Shown here piece after piece: positions 47,467-56,043 of a DNA stretch of 64,000 nt. This stretch comes from an uncultured Bacteroidales bacterium. GTDB taxonomy: Bacteria > Bacteroidota > Bacteroidia > Bacteroidales > Paludibacteraceae. Under the pieces are notes generated by a model, which did not search any database, was not told the DNA's origin, and was given only the letters and a program-made list of their open reading frames with translations. Every line of letters begins with the position of its first letter. Position 1 is the stretch's first letter. The stretch spans positions 1 through 64,000 of the forward strand of contig UQNE01000001.1 of assembly GCA_900542355.1 (NCBI GenBank), read 5' to 3'. The translations under genes were made by a program, and so were the position numbers.

Positions 47467-48369
47467 ATGATACTATCGATGACCGGTTATGGCAAAGCCG
47501 AAAGCCAACTCAAAGAACACAAAAAAGTAATTGTAGAGATTAGGAGCCTCAACTCTAAGTCGCTCGACCTGAGTATGCGTCTTGCCTCGCAGTTGCGCAC
47601 CAAAGAACTCGACATCCGCACAATCATCAGTCAGCGTCTGGAGCGAGGAAAAGTGGACTTGAGTATCTACTATCAAGATACCGCCAACCCCGAAATCGGC
47701 TTAGGTTTCACACCCATCAACCGTGAAGCGTTTGCGTTCTACTATACGCAACTCTCTGAATTACAGCAAGAATACCATATCTCAGAAGGCAACCTGCTCG
47801 ATAGCGTCTTGCGTATCCCCGATGTACTCAAGCCGTCGGACGACTGCGCCGAGGCAGAAGAACAGGAATGGGAGATTGTACGCCACACGCTCAACCAAGC
47901 CATCGATGCTTTCCTCGCTTTCCGCACACAAGAGGGCGAAGCCTTGGAGCGTATGTTCACCGAGAAACTCGACGGTATATCCGCCCTGCTCGCCGAGGTA
48001 GAGCCTTTTGAGAAAAGCCGCATAGAGAAGATTCGCCAACACCTGCTCTCCAACTTAGACAAACTCGCCGAGGAAACCAAGCAAAAAATCGATATGAACC
48101 GCTTGGAACAGGAGATGATTTACTATTTGGAGAAACTCGACATCACCGAGGAGAAGGTGCGCCTCACCAACCATATCAAGTACTTCCGTGAGACGATGAA
48201 CGGCGACGGCACGGGCGTGGGAAAGAAACTCGGTTTTATCGCACAAGAGATGGGACGCGAGATCAACACCCTCGGCAGCAAGAGCAACCAAAGCGAGATG
48301 CAAATCATCGTAGTGAAGATGAAAGACATCTTGGAGCAAATCAAAGAGCAAGTACTGAATGTGCTGTAA
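47467..48369 (+). CDS. yicC: YicC-family endoribonuclease
   Basis: A 300-residue YicC protein: MILSMTGYGKAE opening, EIRSLNSKSLD, and the C-terminal LGFIAQEMGREINTLGSKSNQ. YicC is a metal-dependent endoribonuclease linked to RNA decay. Terminator 50 bp downstream. Confidence 0.95.
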   Translation: MILSMTGYGKAESQLKEHKKVIVEIRSLNSKSLDLSMRLASQLRTKELDIRTIISQRLERGKVDLSIYYQDTANPEIGLGFTPINREAFAFYYTQLSELQQEYHISEGNLLDSVLRIPDVLKPSDDCAEAEEQEWEIVRHTLNQAIDAFLAFRTQEGEALERMFTEKLDGISALLAEVEPFEKSRIEKIRQHLLSNLDKLAEETKQKIDMNRLEQEMIYYLEKLDITEEKVRLTNHIKYFRETMNGDGTGVGKKLGFIAQEMGREINTLGSKSNQSEMQIIVVKMKDILEQIKEQVLNVL

Positions 48370-48417
48370 ATCAGCCGTTAGCGTCTAATAAACCGACCGT
48401 TAGCACGCACAATAAAA

Positions 48418-48450
48418 GCCTCTCCCGCCATCACACGGGAGAGGCTTTTT
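48418..48450. terminator. Bidirectional terminator between yicC and the amylase
   Basis: GCCTCTCCCG pairs with CGGGAGAGGC, with AAAA before and TTTTT after. Confidence 0.85.
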
Positions 48451-48476
48451 TATATAGCCACAGCCATTACTGATAC

Positions 48477-51164
48477 CTATTTCACTTTTCTGCCCATCAG
48501 GTCGTACCAAACACCATTGCGCACGATGTACACCACGCCATCAATCAGCACTTTGTGTGCAGGGGTCGTTACACCGTTGTCGGTGATTGTTTGCCCGATA
48601 CCTTCGGCGAAATCGTAGTAGGCAGGTACCTCCGGCAGTGCCTGCGGTGTACCGGTATAGATTTTCAGTTCCCCGGGTTGCAATGTGATAGTTCCCGAAG
48701 CCGTACCGCCGGCGTAGTAGTCGTACCAAGTGCCGCTCGGCAGGGTAGCCGTCTGCGCTGCAGAAGCAGAGAAATTACCTACCACAAAGACATCGTTACC
48801 CCATTGGATAGTGCGCACCGCCTTGCCACTACCTACCTGCACGGCGGTAGGATTGCCCTCGAAGACCTCGGGCAGCAGGCGTGTACGCAACTGAATAGCC
48901 TGCGCGGTCTTCTGATAAGCCGCCATACGCACACTGCCCTCGCGGAACCACCCCGCACTCTCGGGACGCATCTTCGCTTGCATCTTCACTTCTTCTTGCA
49001 CCTGCGCCGTGATACCATACGCATCTTTACCGTCGGTACCCCACTGCCCCGCTGCGTTTTGGAACTTCGAGTTGTCGTACCCCAATTCGGCAAAGTGGTA
49101 GAACATATGAGAGCCGTTGAGCAGTGTAGCGAATGCCATATTGAGCGGTACACGCCCTACACGCACCGCCTCATCGGTCTTCATATCGCCGTCGCCCCAT
49201 TGTTTTGCCTTGAAGAAAGCACGCTCCTCATCGTGGCTCTCGGGATAGGACACATAGCCGTCTTGGTTAGCCTCAGCGAACGAATCGCCGTCTTTGAGCC
49301 ACCCCATAGCCGTCTGCTCGAACGCATTGCAGGTGTTCTGCCAGCAGAGCATACCCGCCTTGATGAGTTGCGGACGGTCGGAAGCCATACTGCTGCCCCA
49401 ATGCTCCAAAATCATATACGCATCTTCGGAAACAGCCTGTACGCCTTTGGCATAGTAGTCCTTGAGGTTGTCCACGGCGTTGTATTTAGGTCCGCAGATA
49501 CCGTGGCTCAGGTCTAGACGATAGCCGTCGATCTTGTATTCGGTGAGCCAGTATTGGAGCGCACGGGTGAACATCGAGTGCGCAGGGGCAAAATCGTGAT
49601 TCCAGTCCTCATACACATTGTCGGGGTGTGGTGCCGACACATTGAACCACGGGTTGTTCTTCAGGTCTGTGCCGTAGGGATAGAGTTTATTCATCGGGTT
49701 CAAGCCCGTAGCATGGTTGAACACCATATCGAGGATAACGGCGATACCGCGTTTGTGGCACTCGTCGATAAAAGTCTTCAGTTGCTCGGGCGTACCGTAT
49801 GCCTTATCCAAGGCGAAATAGTGGTTGGGCGAGTAGCCCCAGTTCTGATTGCCGTCGAACTCATTAACGGGCATCAACTCCACGGCATTAACGCCTAAAT
49901 TGTGCAGGTAATCCAAACGCTCCATCAGTCCTTCTATATTGCGGAACGGCGTATGGTCATACACCCACAACTCGTAGATAATCAGGTTGTTCTTGTCGGG
50001 GCGTTGGAATCGGAGCGTTGCATCCGACCACGCAAAAGGTTCTTTGGCGGTCTGTATGACGGTTACATAGTCGCGTCCCTTGGCGGGATAGTCCATTAGG
50101 GTCGGGTCTATCTTGCGCGGCTCGTATTGGTCGTCGGGATGAAGCAATTTCTCGGAATAGAGGTCGGAGATATACTTCACCACACCATCTGCACGCACTA
50201 CCACATACTGCATGGCATACTCTTGCTTGGGGGTGAGGTCGGAGAGGGTAATCCAGAAATAAGCACTGTCGGTGGCTTGGGCGAGTTGGTAGTCGTTGCT
50301 GATAGTCCAATCGTTGAAATCGCCTACTACAAACACATGCTGCGCCGGTTCGGTCTTGCTTGCAGCGTAGGTGCAGAGCGTTACCTTGGTAGGGTCGGCT
50401 GCATCGTAGTAGATACCGTTCAGCACTCCGGCGGGGCGATCGGCTTTTCGGGGAGCGGCAGGCACGCAGGTAAACGCCTCTGCCACAGCCTCCTCGGTGG
50501 CGGTCTTGGCTACCAACTGAAATGCATAATTACCCTCGGCAGGCAGCGTGGCGGTATAGGTCATCTCCGTGCCGGTAGCAGACTGCACCTCCTTACCATT
50601 GAGGCTGAGCGACAACTCGGCAGTCTGCGAAGCGTGGCAACGGAGGCTCACCGCCGTACCTACGCTTGCTATCTCGGGTAGGTCGGTCTGTATCGATGCC
50701 GCCAAACCGGCTTCTGCCAAGTCAACAAAGATGTCGCCGCCTTCGGCAGTCTTTCCTTCTGCACCGCCGCTCTTACCATCGTTGAAGACAAACACCATCT
50801 TCTGTATCTCCTCCGTCTCGGGGCAGCCATAGTAGGTGTAGATATCGGGGGTGATGAGCAACTGCCATTTGCCGTCCACAAGCGTCATAGCGGGGTCGGT
50901 CTTCTGCCAGTCGGTAGCGTACTTCCAGTCGCTCGCCGTCTTGCTTTCAGAGGTAATCAAACCGATATGCGCATAGCAGGCAGTGGCTTTAGCCATGCCT
51001 TGGTTGCCCTTGTTGGGATTGAAGATAATAGTGATTTCGCCTTTGTAACCTTTCTGAATAATCGCAGGAATGGTACTCACTTGCGCTTGTAGCAATGCGA
51101 CACCGAGCAGAAAAAGGTTTAGGCACGCAAAGCGCAGAGATGTCCTAAAGAATGTTTTTCTCAT
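48477..51164 (-). CDS. Secreted GH13 alpha-amylase family enzyme
   Basis: An 895-residue protein; ATG 51164 yields the signal peptide (about 1-27, ending LLQA), and 48 upstream in-frame residues are discarded. An N-terminal beta region precedes an E-set/CBM48-like segment (VVGDFNDWTISNDY, ~280-293), then the GH13 barrel with nucleophile D551 (DGYRLDLSHG), acid/base E587 (ILEHWG) and H644-D645 (SHDEER). It hydrolyses alpha-glucans such as starch. It ends in the shared tail (KVLIDGVVYIVRNG, YDLMGRKV). No sus-type neighbours. Confidence 0.93.
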   Translation of the reverse strand: MRKTFFRTSLRFACLNLFLLGVALLQAQVSTIPAIIQKGYKGEITIIFNPNKGNQGMAKATACYAHIGLITSESKTASDWKYATDWQKTDPAMTLVDGKWQLLITPDIYTYYGCPETEEIQKMVFVFNDGKSGGAEGKTAEGGDIFVDLAEAGLAASIQTDLPEIASVGTAVSLRCHASQTAELSLSLNGKEVQSATGTEMTYTATLPAEGNYAFQLVAKTATEEAVAEAFTCVPAAPRKADRPAGVLNGIYYDAADPTKVTLCTYAASKTEPAQHVFVVGDFNDWTISNDYQLAQATDSAYFWITLSDLTPKQEYAMQYVVVRADGVVKYISDLYSEKLLHPDDQYEPRKIDPTLMDYPAKGRDYVTVIQTAKEPFAWSDATLRFQRPDKNNLIIYELWVYDHTPFRNIEGLMERLDYLHNLGVNAVELMPVNEFDGNQNWGYSPNHYFALDKAYGTPEQLKTFIDECHKRGIAVILDMVFNHATGLNPMNKLYPYGTDLKNNPWFNVSAPHPDNVYEDWNHDFAPAHSMFTRALQYWLTEYKIDGYRLDLSHGICGPKYNAVDNLKDYYAKGVQAVSEDAYMILEHWGSSMASDRPQLIKAGMLCWQNTCNAFEQTAMGWLKDGDSFAEANQDGYVSYPESHDEERAFFKAKQWGDGDMKTDEAVRVGRVPLNMAFATLLNGSHMFYHFAELGYDNSKFQNAAGQWGTDGKDAYGITAQVQEEVKMQAKMRPESAGWFREGSVRMAAYQKTAQAIQLRTRLLPEVFEGNPTAVQVGSGKAVRTIQWGNDVFVVGNFSASAAQTATLPSGTWYDYYAGGTASGTITLQPGELKIYTGTPQALPEVPAYYDFAEGIGQTITDNGVTTPAHKVLIDGVVYIVRNGVWYDLMGRKVK

Positions 51165-51241
51165 GGTACAAAAATAGATATTGATTAGTAAATATAATAT
51201 AGTTTGTGGCGGTTTATGCACATACCATACATAAACCGCCA

Positions 51242-51273
51242 CAAAGGTACACAATTTTCCACAAATACGCAAG
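51242..51273 (-). promoter_or_regulatory. Promoter for the amylase gene
   Basis: Minus-strand TACCTTTG at 51242-51249 and CTTG at 51270-51273, 20 bp apart. Confidence 0.55.
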
Positions 51274-51415
51274 AGCGGAGACTCCGTAAATGACCCTATA
51301 GTAGGCACAAAGCCTCCGTTAACGGTTAATTAGCCGTTAATGGCTTGCTCTGTTCTCCATTAAACCCCTTAGTTGGTCGGTACCGGTACCGGTTGGACCA
51401 GTTAATTCCTAAAAT

Positions 51416-51447
51416 ATACACACCCGCCCGCGCGTGCGGGTGTGTAT
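51416..51447. other. Strong hairpin in a gene-free region
   Basis: A 12-bp perfect stem, ATACACACCCGC with GCGGGTGTGTAT, loop of 8 G/C-rich bases, in AT-rich surroundings. No gene ends close by; a palindromic run of ACCGGTACCGGT lies 35 bp before it. Confidence 0.55.
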
Positions 51448-51586
51448 TTACAAAATCAGCCGGTCATCCGGTCCTATTGGTACCATAAACGCCAAATGAT
51501 CAACCTTTTTTAGGACACCACAAAATAGCAAAATGTAAGCGGATATCGAAGAAATACTGACAAAATGATAATAGCAAAAACTCGGT

Positions 51587-51629
51587 TAGGTCTCGACGAG
51601 GTTTCGACAAGAACTCGACAAAAACAGGA
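51587..51629. repeat. 11-bp tandem array, TAGGTCTCGA family (copy 4)
   Basis: TAGGTCTCGA at 51587, GAGGTTTCGA at 51598, AAGAACTCGA at 51609 and AAAAACAGGA at 51620: 11-bp steps. GACAAAATGATA flanks it on both sides (51559 and 51642). Confidence 0.75.
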
Positions 51630-51674
51630 GAAAGGCGTTTTGACAAAATGATAGTTTCTGCGCAATACAACAAC

Positions 51675-51865
51675 AAAACATTAATTGCCATATAATTAGC
51701 CATTAATTTTGTTCTCCGTGTAGTGTCTTGGTTCTCCGCTAATTGGTGATTAAACATGTAATTACCATGTAATTAGATATTAATTTTCTTTCTCCACAAA
51801 GGTTTTCTGTTCTCCGTTAACGATTAAACATGTAATTACCATGTAATTAGACATATAATTTCTTG
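51675..51865. repeat. TAATT-block repeats with 11-bp spacing
   Basis: Three blocks of the same type: TAATT at 51682, 51693, 51704; at 51759, 51770, 51781; and at 51833, 51844, 51856. Between them GTTCTCCG words recur (51711, 51731, 51808). A single block occurs at 5653. The gap 51165-52197 (about 1 kb) has no gene I can support; it is built mainly of these repeats and the hairpin. Confidence 0.7.
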
Positions 51866-52142
51866 CACTGTATTGTCCTGTTTTTTCTCCGTTAAAAGCC
51901 ATTGTAGAAGCAGTAAAAAACAGAACAGAAAGTCTTGTTTTATTGGAGTTTCTGTTCCAAATTTGACTGCGATGGTACAATTTGATAAATGGCAATTACC
52001 TAATTAGATATGTAATTGTGCATTCATCATTATGCATTGTTTTGGTTCGTTAAAACATCGCATACCACCGTGAACCATATTCCGTTGTCGGTTAATGAGC
52101 CGTGAAAATCTATAGGGGTTAGGCTTACCGACATACGAAAAT

Positions 52143-52178
52143 CCCCCGCAACCTCCTCATAAAAGGAAGTAGCGGAGG
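52143..52178 (-). terminator. Terminator of the 52198 gene
   Basis: On the minus strand CCTCCGC pairs with GCGGGGG, then ATTTTTCG. Confidence 0.6.
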
Positions 52179-52197
52179 AAATTCTTGCACCGAGATA

Positions 52198-53460
52198 TTA
52201 CCAGCAGAAAGCAATAGATGCTCCTAATCCGTTCTGACCTGTTTGACGGATTTTTTCATCGAAATCCTTTCTATAGAAATGAAAATCGTAGGTATAGTGC
52301 ACTCCGATATTGAGGGCGTAGTCGGCACTCACAGGAAAGGCGAACTCAACGCCTGCCGTCAGAGGAACGGCAAAGAGCATACTGTTTCGCTTAGAAGCAA
52401 AAGAGAATGGAGAGAGCATCATACCTGCCGTAATGCGGGGTATCAGGTAGTATTTGCCTAATTGGATAGGTAGTTGCCCACCTAATGTAACACCCAAGAA
52501 AAGCGAGGCTTTGGTCTGCGTAATCGTGTCGGGCGGCGTATCACCACTCTCATCATCGGGGTATTGCAGTTCTTTCACCTGCTCCCATCTGCCGCCTATA
52601 TGCACCTCGCCTACAGCATACTTGATGGCACGCGAATAGACACCCTCTACCAATTGGTCAGGCGATAGGAAATTGGTGTAACTTATGCGGACTGCATTCG
52701 TCATTTGGTAAGCGTTGTCAATGCCATAGGTGGTATTTTTGCGTGTGTTACGCTCTGAAGCAGCCGCCTTACGCGTAGCAGGGGCTTGCGTAGCATCTTC
52801 GTCATCACCATGGTCGGCCGATGTAGCGATAGCACCTTCGCCCGCAGCCATCGCATCCAAGATATAGGCAATATCGGTCGTCTTAAGGTTGCCGCTTGTG
52901 ATACCATCTGCCACTTCCGGGTTCTCTGCAAAATGCTGTGCAGCCTGACTACGGCGCGGGTTCCACGATTGGTTGGTAAATAGCAGTACGGCTTTGTCTT
53001 CACCGCTCTTGAGCAAGTAGTGCCGTACGGTAGGAGCCGTGCCGTTTATGCCGGTTACTATACCATATAGTTCGCCGTTGCTGCTGTTGATTGCATAGTA
53101 ATCGCCCATTTGCAGCACTGCGCCCCAACTGCTGCTACACTCCAATAAACAGATGCGTGTCTGTGTGCCGGAGCCCACTTCTACCTGTAAGGGATACAGA
53201 TAGCCCACATTGTCGGGGTGGTTCTCGTGCCACAAAGCAATAGAAAAGATGTCTTCTGTAGGCAGTTTTTCCCGCTCTTTGTGCTTAGGGTCGTTGCTCA
53301 CAACAATAGCGGAAGACCCCGGTCCGGGGATGGCAATACCGCTGTATTCTACACTCTCACCATTGCGAAAATGAATGATACCCGGGTAGAATGTTAACCT
53401 GGCTGCCGACAGAGTCAAAGGCAATACAGCCACCAGAAAAAGAAGTAGTTTTTTTGTCAT
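52198..53460 (-). CDS. Outer-membrane-like protein with beta-barrel end
   Basis: A 420-residue secreted protein: signal peptide 1-19 (MTKKLLLFLVAVL...), an N-terminal part with HFRNGESVEYSGIAIPG, a low-complexity T/A/E linker near 215-245, and a C-terminal beta-rich stretch ending in an aromatic residue (GLGASIAFCW), typical of outer-membrane barrels. Similar proteins are often annotated hypothetical in Bacteroidales. The S1 protease gene starts just upstream on the same strand. Confidence 0.7.
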   Translation of the reverse strand: MTKKLLLFLVAVLPLTLSAARLTFYPGIIHFRNGESVEYSGIAIPGPGSSAIVVSNDPKHKEREKLPTEDIFSIALWHENHPDNVGYLYPLQVEVGSGTQTRICLLECSSSWGAVLQMGDYYAINSSNGELYGIVTGINGTAPTVRHYLLKSGEDKAVLLFTNQSWNPRRSQAAQHFAENPEVADGITSGNLKTTDIAYILDAMAAGEGAIATSADHGDDEDATQAPATRKAAASERNTRKNTTYGIDNAYQMTNAVRISYTNFLSPDQLVEGVYSRAIKYAVGEVHIGGRWEQVKELQYPDDESGDTPPDTITQTKASLFLGVTLGGQLPIQLGKYYLIPRITAGMMLSPFSFASKRNSMLFAVPLTAGVEFAFPVSADYALNIGVHYTYDFHFYRKDFDEKIRQTGQNGLGASIAFCW

Positions 53461-53511
53461 ACGAAGATATTGATTGAGTTGAGAAAATGCAAACGAATCT
53501 ATGCAGGTTGC

Positions 53512-54654
53512 TTACTTGCGAATACGCTTAGTCGCTTCAATATACTGCTTTTTTGTCAGTTCGGGGTAAGTGATAGCCACTATTTTGCGTTGTCCCTGCA
53601 TATCGCCCCAAGTGATGTCAAAATGCGCATTCTCGCCCCCTGCAAGTGCAAAACGCATGGCATCAAATGCCCAAACAAGGCGGAGTATATCCAATGCATC
53701 GGTGCGGTCGATCTCGAGCAGTGTCTGTTGGTTGGTATAGCCCATACACTCTAATACCGCCGTCCAATCTTCCGCACTGCGGGTCATCAGATAGTCCACC
53801 GACAGAGCCTCCGAAGCCAACACATAGTCTTCCCGTATCAGTTGATTCCACTCGGCAGTACGCTCGGCATCCGATTTCGGTTCTTGCTCGTTCCCGTAGA
53901 GCAGAAAGTGCCGGATGGCACTCAGAGGAATCGCGATACCCACTCCATCGCGATAGCCGGCCTTCCAAGTATTGATACCCACCACGGAGTAGTCGCCCGC
54001 CTCGTTCTTGCGCAACAAAGGACCACCGGAACTGCCGGCATCGAGGGGAGCAGTATGTTGGATAGCGGCTTGTTGCCTGCCTAAGAGTTCTTCACGATAG
54101 AGTTCGCTGTTGCTCACTGTACCTTGCGTGATTTGCCACGAGGGGTCATCGCCAAGGGCGGGAAATCCTGCCGCCCATACCTCGTCAGCGTCCTGCACCG
54201 GGGTGTCCGACAAGAGGATAGGCACCAAGCCTAACGAATCGGGCAGGGCTATCATAGCCATGTCGGTGAGCGGACTGACAGCCACCACGGAGCAATGGCG
54301 AAAGGTGGTCTTTTGCTTGCCGTTCTGCACTATCACTGCGACCTGTCGGGCAGGACCTACTACATGTCGATTGGTGAGCAGCACAAGAGAGTCGCCCCGT
54401 TGCACCACGACCCCGCTGCCCGAAATGCCCCTATTGTATGCCATCAAAGCACGCGATTCGCCACGGAAACCCGAACGGGAAAGGGGAAGCGCATATTCTG
54501 AGAAAAAAGACCGCATCTCTGCATATTCCGGTTCTACCAACACGACGCTCTGCTTCAGATTAGCCGCCATGACGGGACTAAAAAAGAAAGATAGACATTG
54601 TACGCAGACTATGCAGATAATCAAGAAAAGAAGCCGTGAATTATAGTTGGACAT
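53512..54654 (-). CDS. Secreted trypsin-like serine protease
   Basis: A 380-residue protease; ATG 54654 gives a signal peptide (1-30, ending VMAA) and drops 43 unlikely residues. The catalytic triad is H97 (LTNRHVV), D131 (LTDMAMIAL) and S209 (DAGSSGGPLL), as in Deg/S1 family proteases; no PDZ domain follows, but a ~130-residue helical C-terminal part does. Likely periplasmic quality control or processing. Lies 51 bp upstream of the barrel-like protein, suggesting co-expression. Confidence 0.88.
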   Translation of the reverse strand: MSNYNSRLLFLIICIVCVQCLSFFFSPVMAANLKQSVVLVEPEYAEMRSFFSEYALPLSRSGFRGESRALMAYNRGISGSGVVVQRGDSLVLLTNRHVVGPARQVAVIVQNGKQKTTFRHCSVVAVSPLTDMAMIALPDSLGLVPILLSDTPVQDADEVWAAGFPALGDDPSWQITQGTVSNSELYREELLGRQQAAIQHTAPLDAGSSGGPLLRKNEAGDYSVVGINTWKAGYRDGVGIAIPLSAIRHFLLYGNEQEPKSDAERTAEWNQLIREDYVLASEALSVDYLMTRSAEDWTAVLECMGYTNQQTLLEIDRTDALDILRLVWAFDAMRFALAGGENAHFDITWGDMQGQRKIVAITYPELTKKQYIEATKRIRK

Positions 54655-54675
54655 AATTATTTTATTTTTACGCTG

Positions 54676-54707
54676 CAAAGTTACACATTTTTTACCAAAT
54701 GCACAAC
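54676..54707 (-). promoter_or_regulatory. Promoter for the serine protease gene
   Basis: Minus-strand TAACTTTG at 54676-54683 with GTTG at 54704-54707, 20 bp apart. Confidence 0.5.
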
Positions 54708-54924
54708 ACTTGCGCAGATAAATAAACCTCGCAAGACCATTTATTTTAAGATTGTTGCGACCTACCAAAAATATCGAAAGCACTTTGGCACAGCAGAAAC
54801 CATAACGCTCCTATACGAAGAAAGGGAGGCTCGCGCCACCCTTTCTTATCATCTTTGCGGAGTTTGACCGCCATATCGAAATATCTATATCGATAGTGAG
54901 ATGGTTCTCAGTCTATCGGCGGCG

Positions 54925-56043
54925 TTACCGCACACGGATTTTTTGCCCGATTTGAAGCAGAGAGGTCTCTTTGATGCGGTTCATTCTGCAAAGAGCCGAC
55001 ACCGTAGTATGGTATCGTTTGGCAATCGCACCTAAGGTATCACCTTGTTTCACACGATGATACTGCGCCTGTTGCACGGCTTTCAGTTCGGTACTATGCC
55101 CAAAAGTGGACTTCTTGGTCATCAAGTAGTCCTCCGGGTAACGAATCTTACCTTCTGCAAAATCGACCAGCAACTCGGGGTTGATAGCGTTGCCTAAGTA
55201 GCGTATCTCGTAGTGCAAGTGGCTGCCCGTGCTGCGCCCTGTGTTGCCGCCCAAGCCCAATACCTCGCCTGCGTAGATAGGTTCGCCTTCGTCAAACAGC
55301 GGGCGCGACAAGTGTCCGTACACGGTTTCCAGTCCGTTGTTGTGGCGGATGACCACATAGTAGCCATACCCGCGCGGATCCCAACCTACGATACGCACCT
55401 GACCATCCCACGACGCACGGATAGAGTCGCCTATCTGCACTTTCACATCCGTGCCGTAGTGGAAACGATACTTGCGGAAGCCGAACTTAGAGGTAACGTA
55501 CCCGCGCATAGGGCGTTGCCCTTCGGGGACAGGCGTATTCACCACAGGCATCACATATCCGCGCATATCTATCCGGATACTATCTCGCAGAGAATCAATG
55601 GGTGTGGCATACGGATTGACCCGTGCAGAAGTCCAGATATGCTTATAGATACTATCCGCAGGGTGGTCTATCTGTGATAGTTCGCCCATCGTGGCAGGTA
55701 GCAACTTATACAGACATTCGCCATCGTTGGTGATGACCACCAAACGCCTCGGCAACATATCTTGCGCACAAGCGACAAAGAGTGTATCGCCGGTGATATG
55801 CGTTTGTAGCCACTCGGGGATACCTACATTCTCCACCTCTATATCGTCCAACGAGCCGGGTTCATCGCCCTCGCTATCGAGCAAATCCATACTATCCTCC
55901 GCTGCCACGGGGATAGTATCGGCAGGCACTTCTATCTGTGCTCTTTTATTGGGGCGTTTGGCGGAAAGCGTAAGGGGGAGCAGTATCAGCAAGAGCAGCA
56001 ATACTCGCCGAGCATTGCGCAAAAAGAATCGGCTGTTGCTCAT
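54925..56043 (-). CDS. M23 peptidase with C-terminal LysM domain
   Basis: A 372-residue envelope protein: signal/anchor near residues 10-28, a charged linker, an M23 metallopeptidase domain with H195-x3-D199 (HYGTD) and H275-L-H277 (SHLHYE), and a LysM peptidoglycan-binding domain at about 328-372. It is expected to cut peptidoglycan cross-links during growth or division. Its start overlaps the stop of the EF-hand membrane gene (ATGA), so the two are translationally coupled. Confidence 0.93.
   Translation of the reverse strand: MSNSRFFLRNARRVLLLLLILLPLTLSAKRPNKRAQIEVPADTIPVAAEDSMDLLDSEGDEPGSLDDIEVENVGIPEWLQTHITGDTLFVACAQDMLPRRLVVITNDGECLYKLLPATMGELSQIDHPADSIYKHIWTSARVNPYATPIDSLRDSIRIDMRGYVMPVVNTPVPEGQRPMRGYVTSKFGFRKYRFHYGTDVKVQIGDSIRASWDGQVRIVGWDPRGYGYYVVIRHNNGLETVYGHLSRPLFDEGEPIYAGEVLGLGGNTGRSTGSHLHYEIRYLGNAINPELLVDFAEGKIRYPEDYLMTKKSTFGHSTELKAVQQAQYHRVKQGDTLGAIAKRYHTTVSALCRMNRIKETSLLQIGQKIRVR

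Noticed and set aside
51500..51995. Two short open frames on the - strand (85 and 71 codons)
   Set aside because: They consist of the intergenic repeats, contain no domain, and have no promoter.
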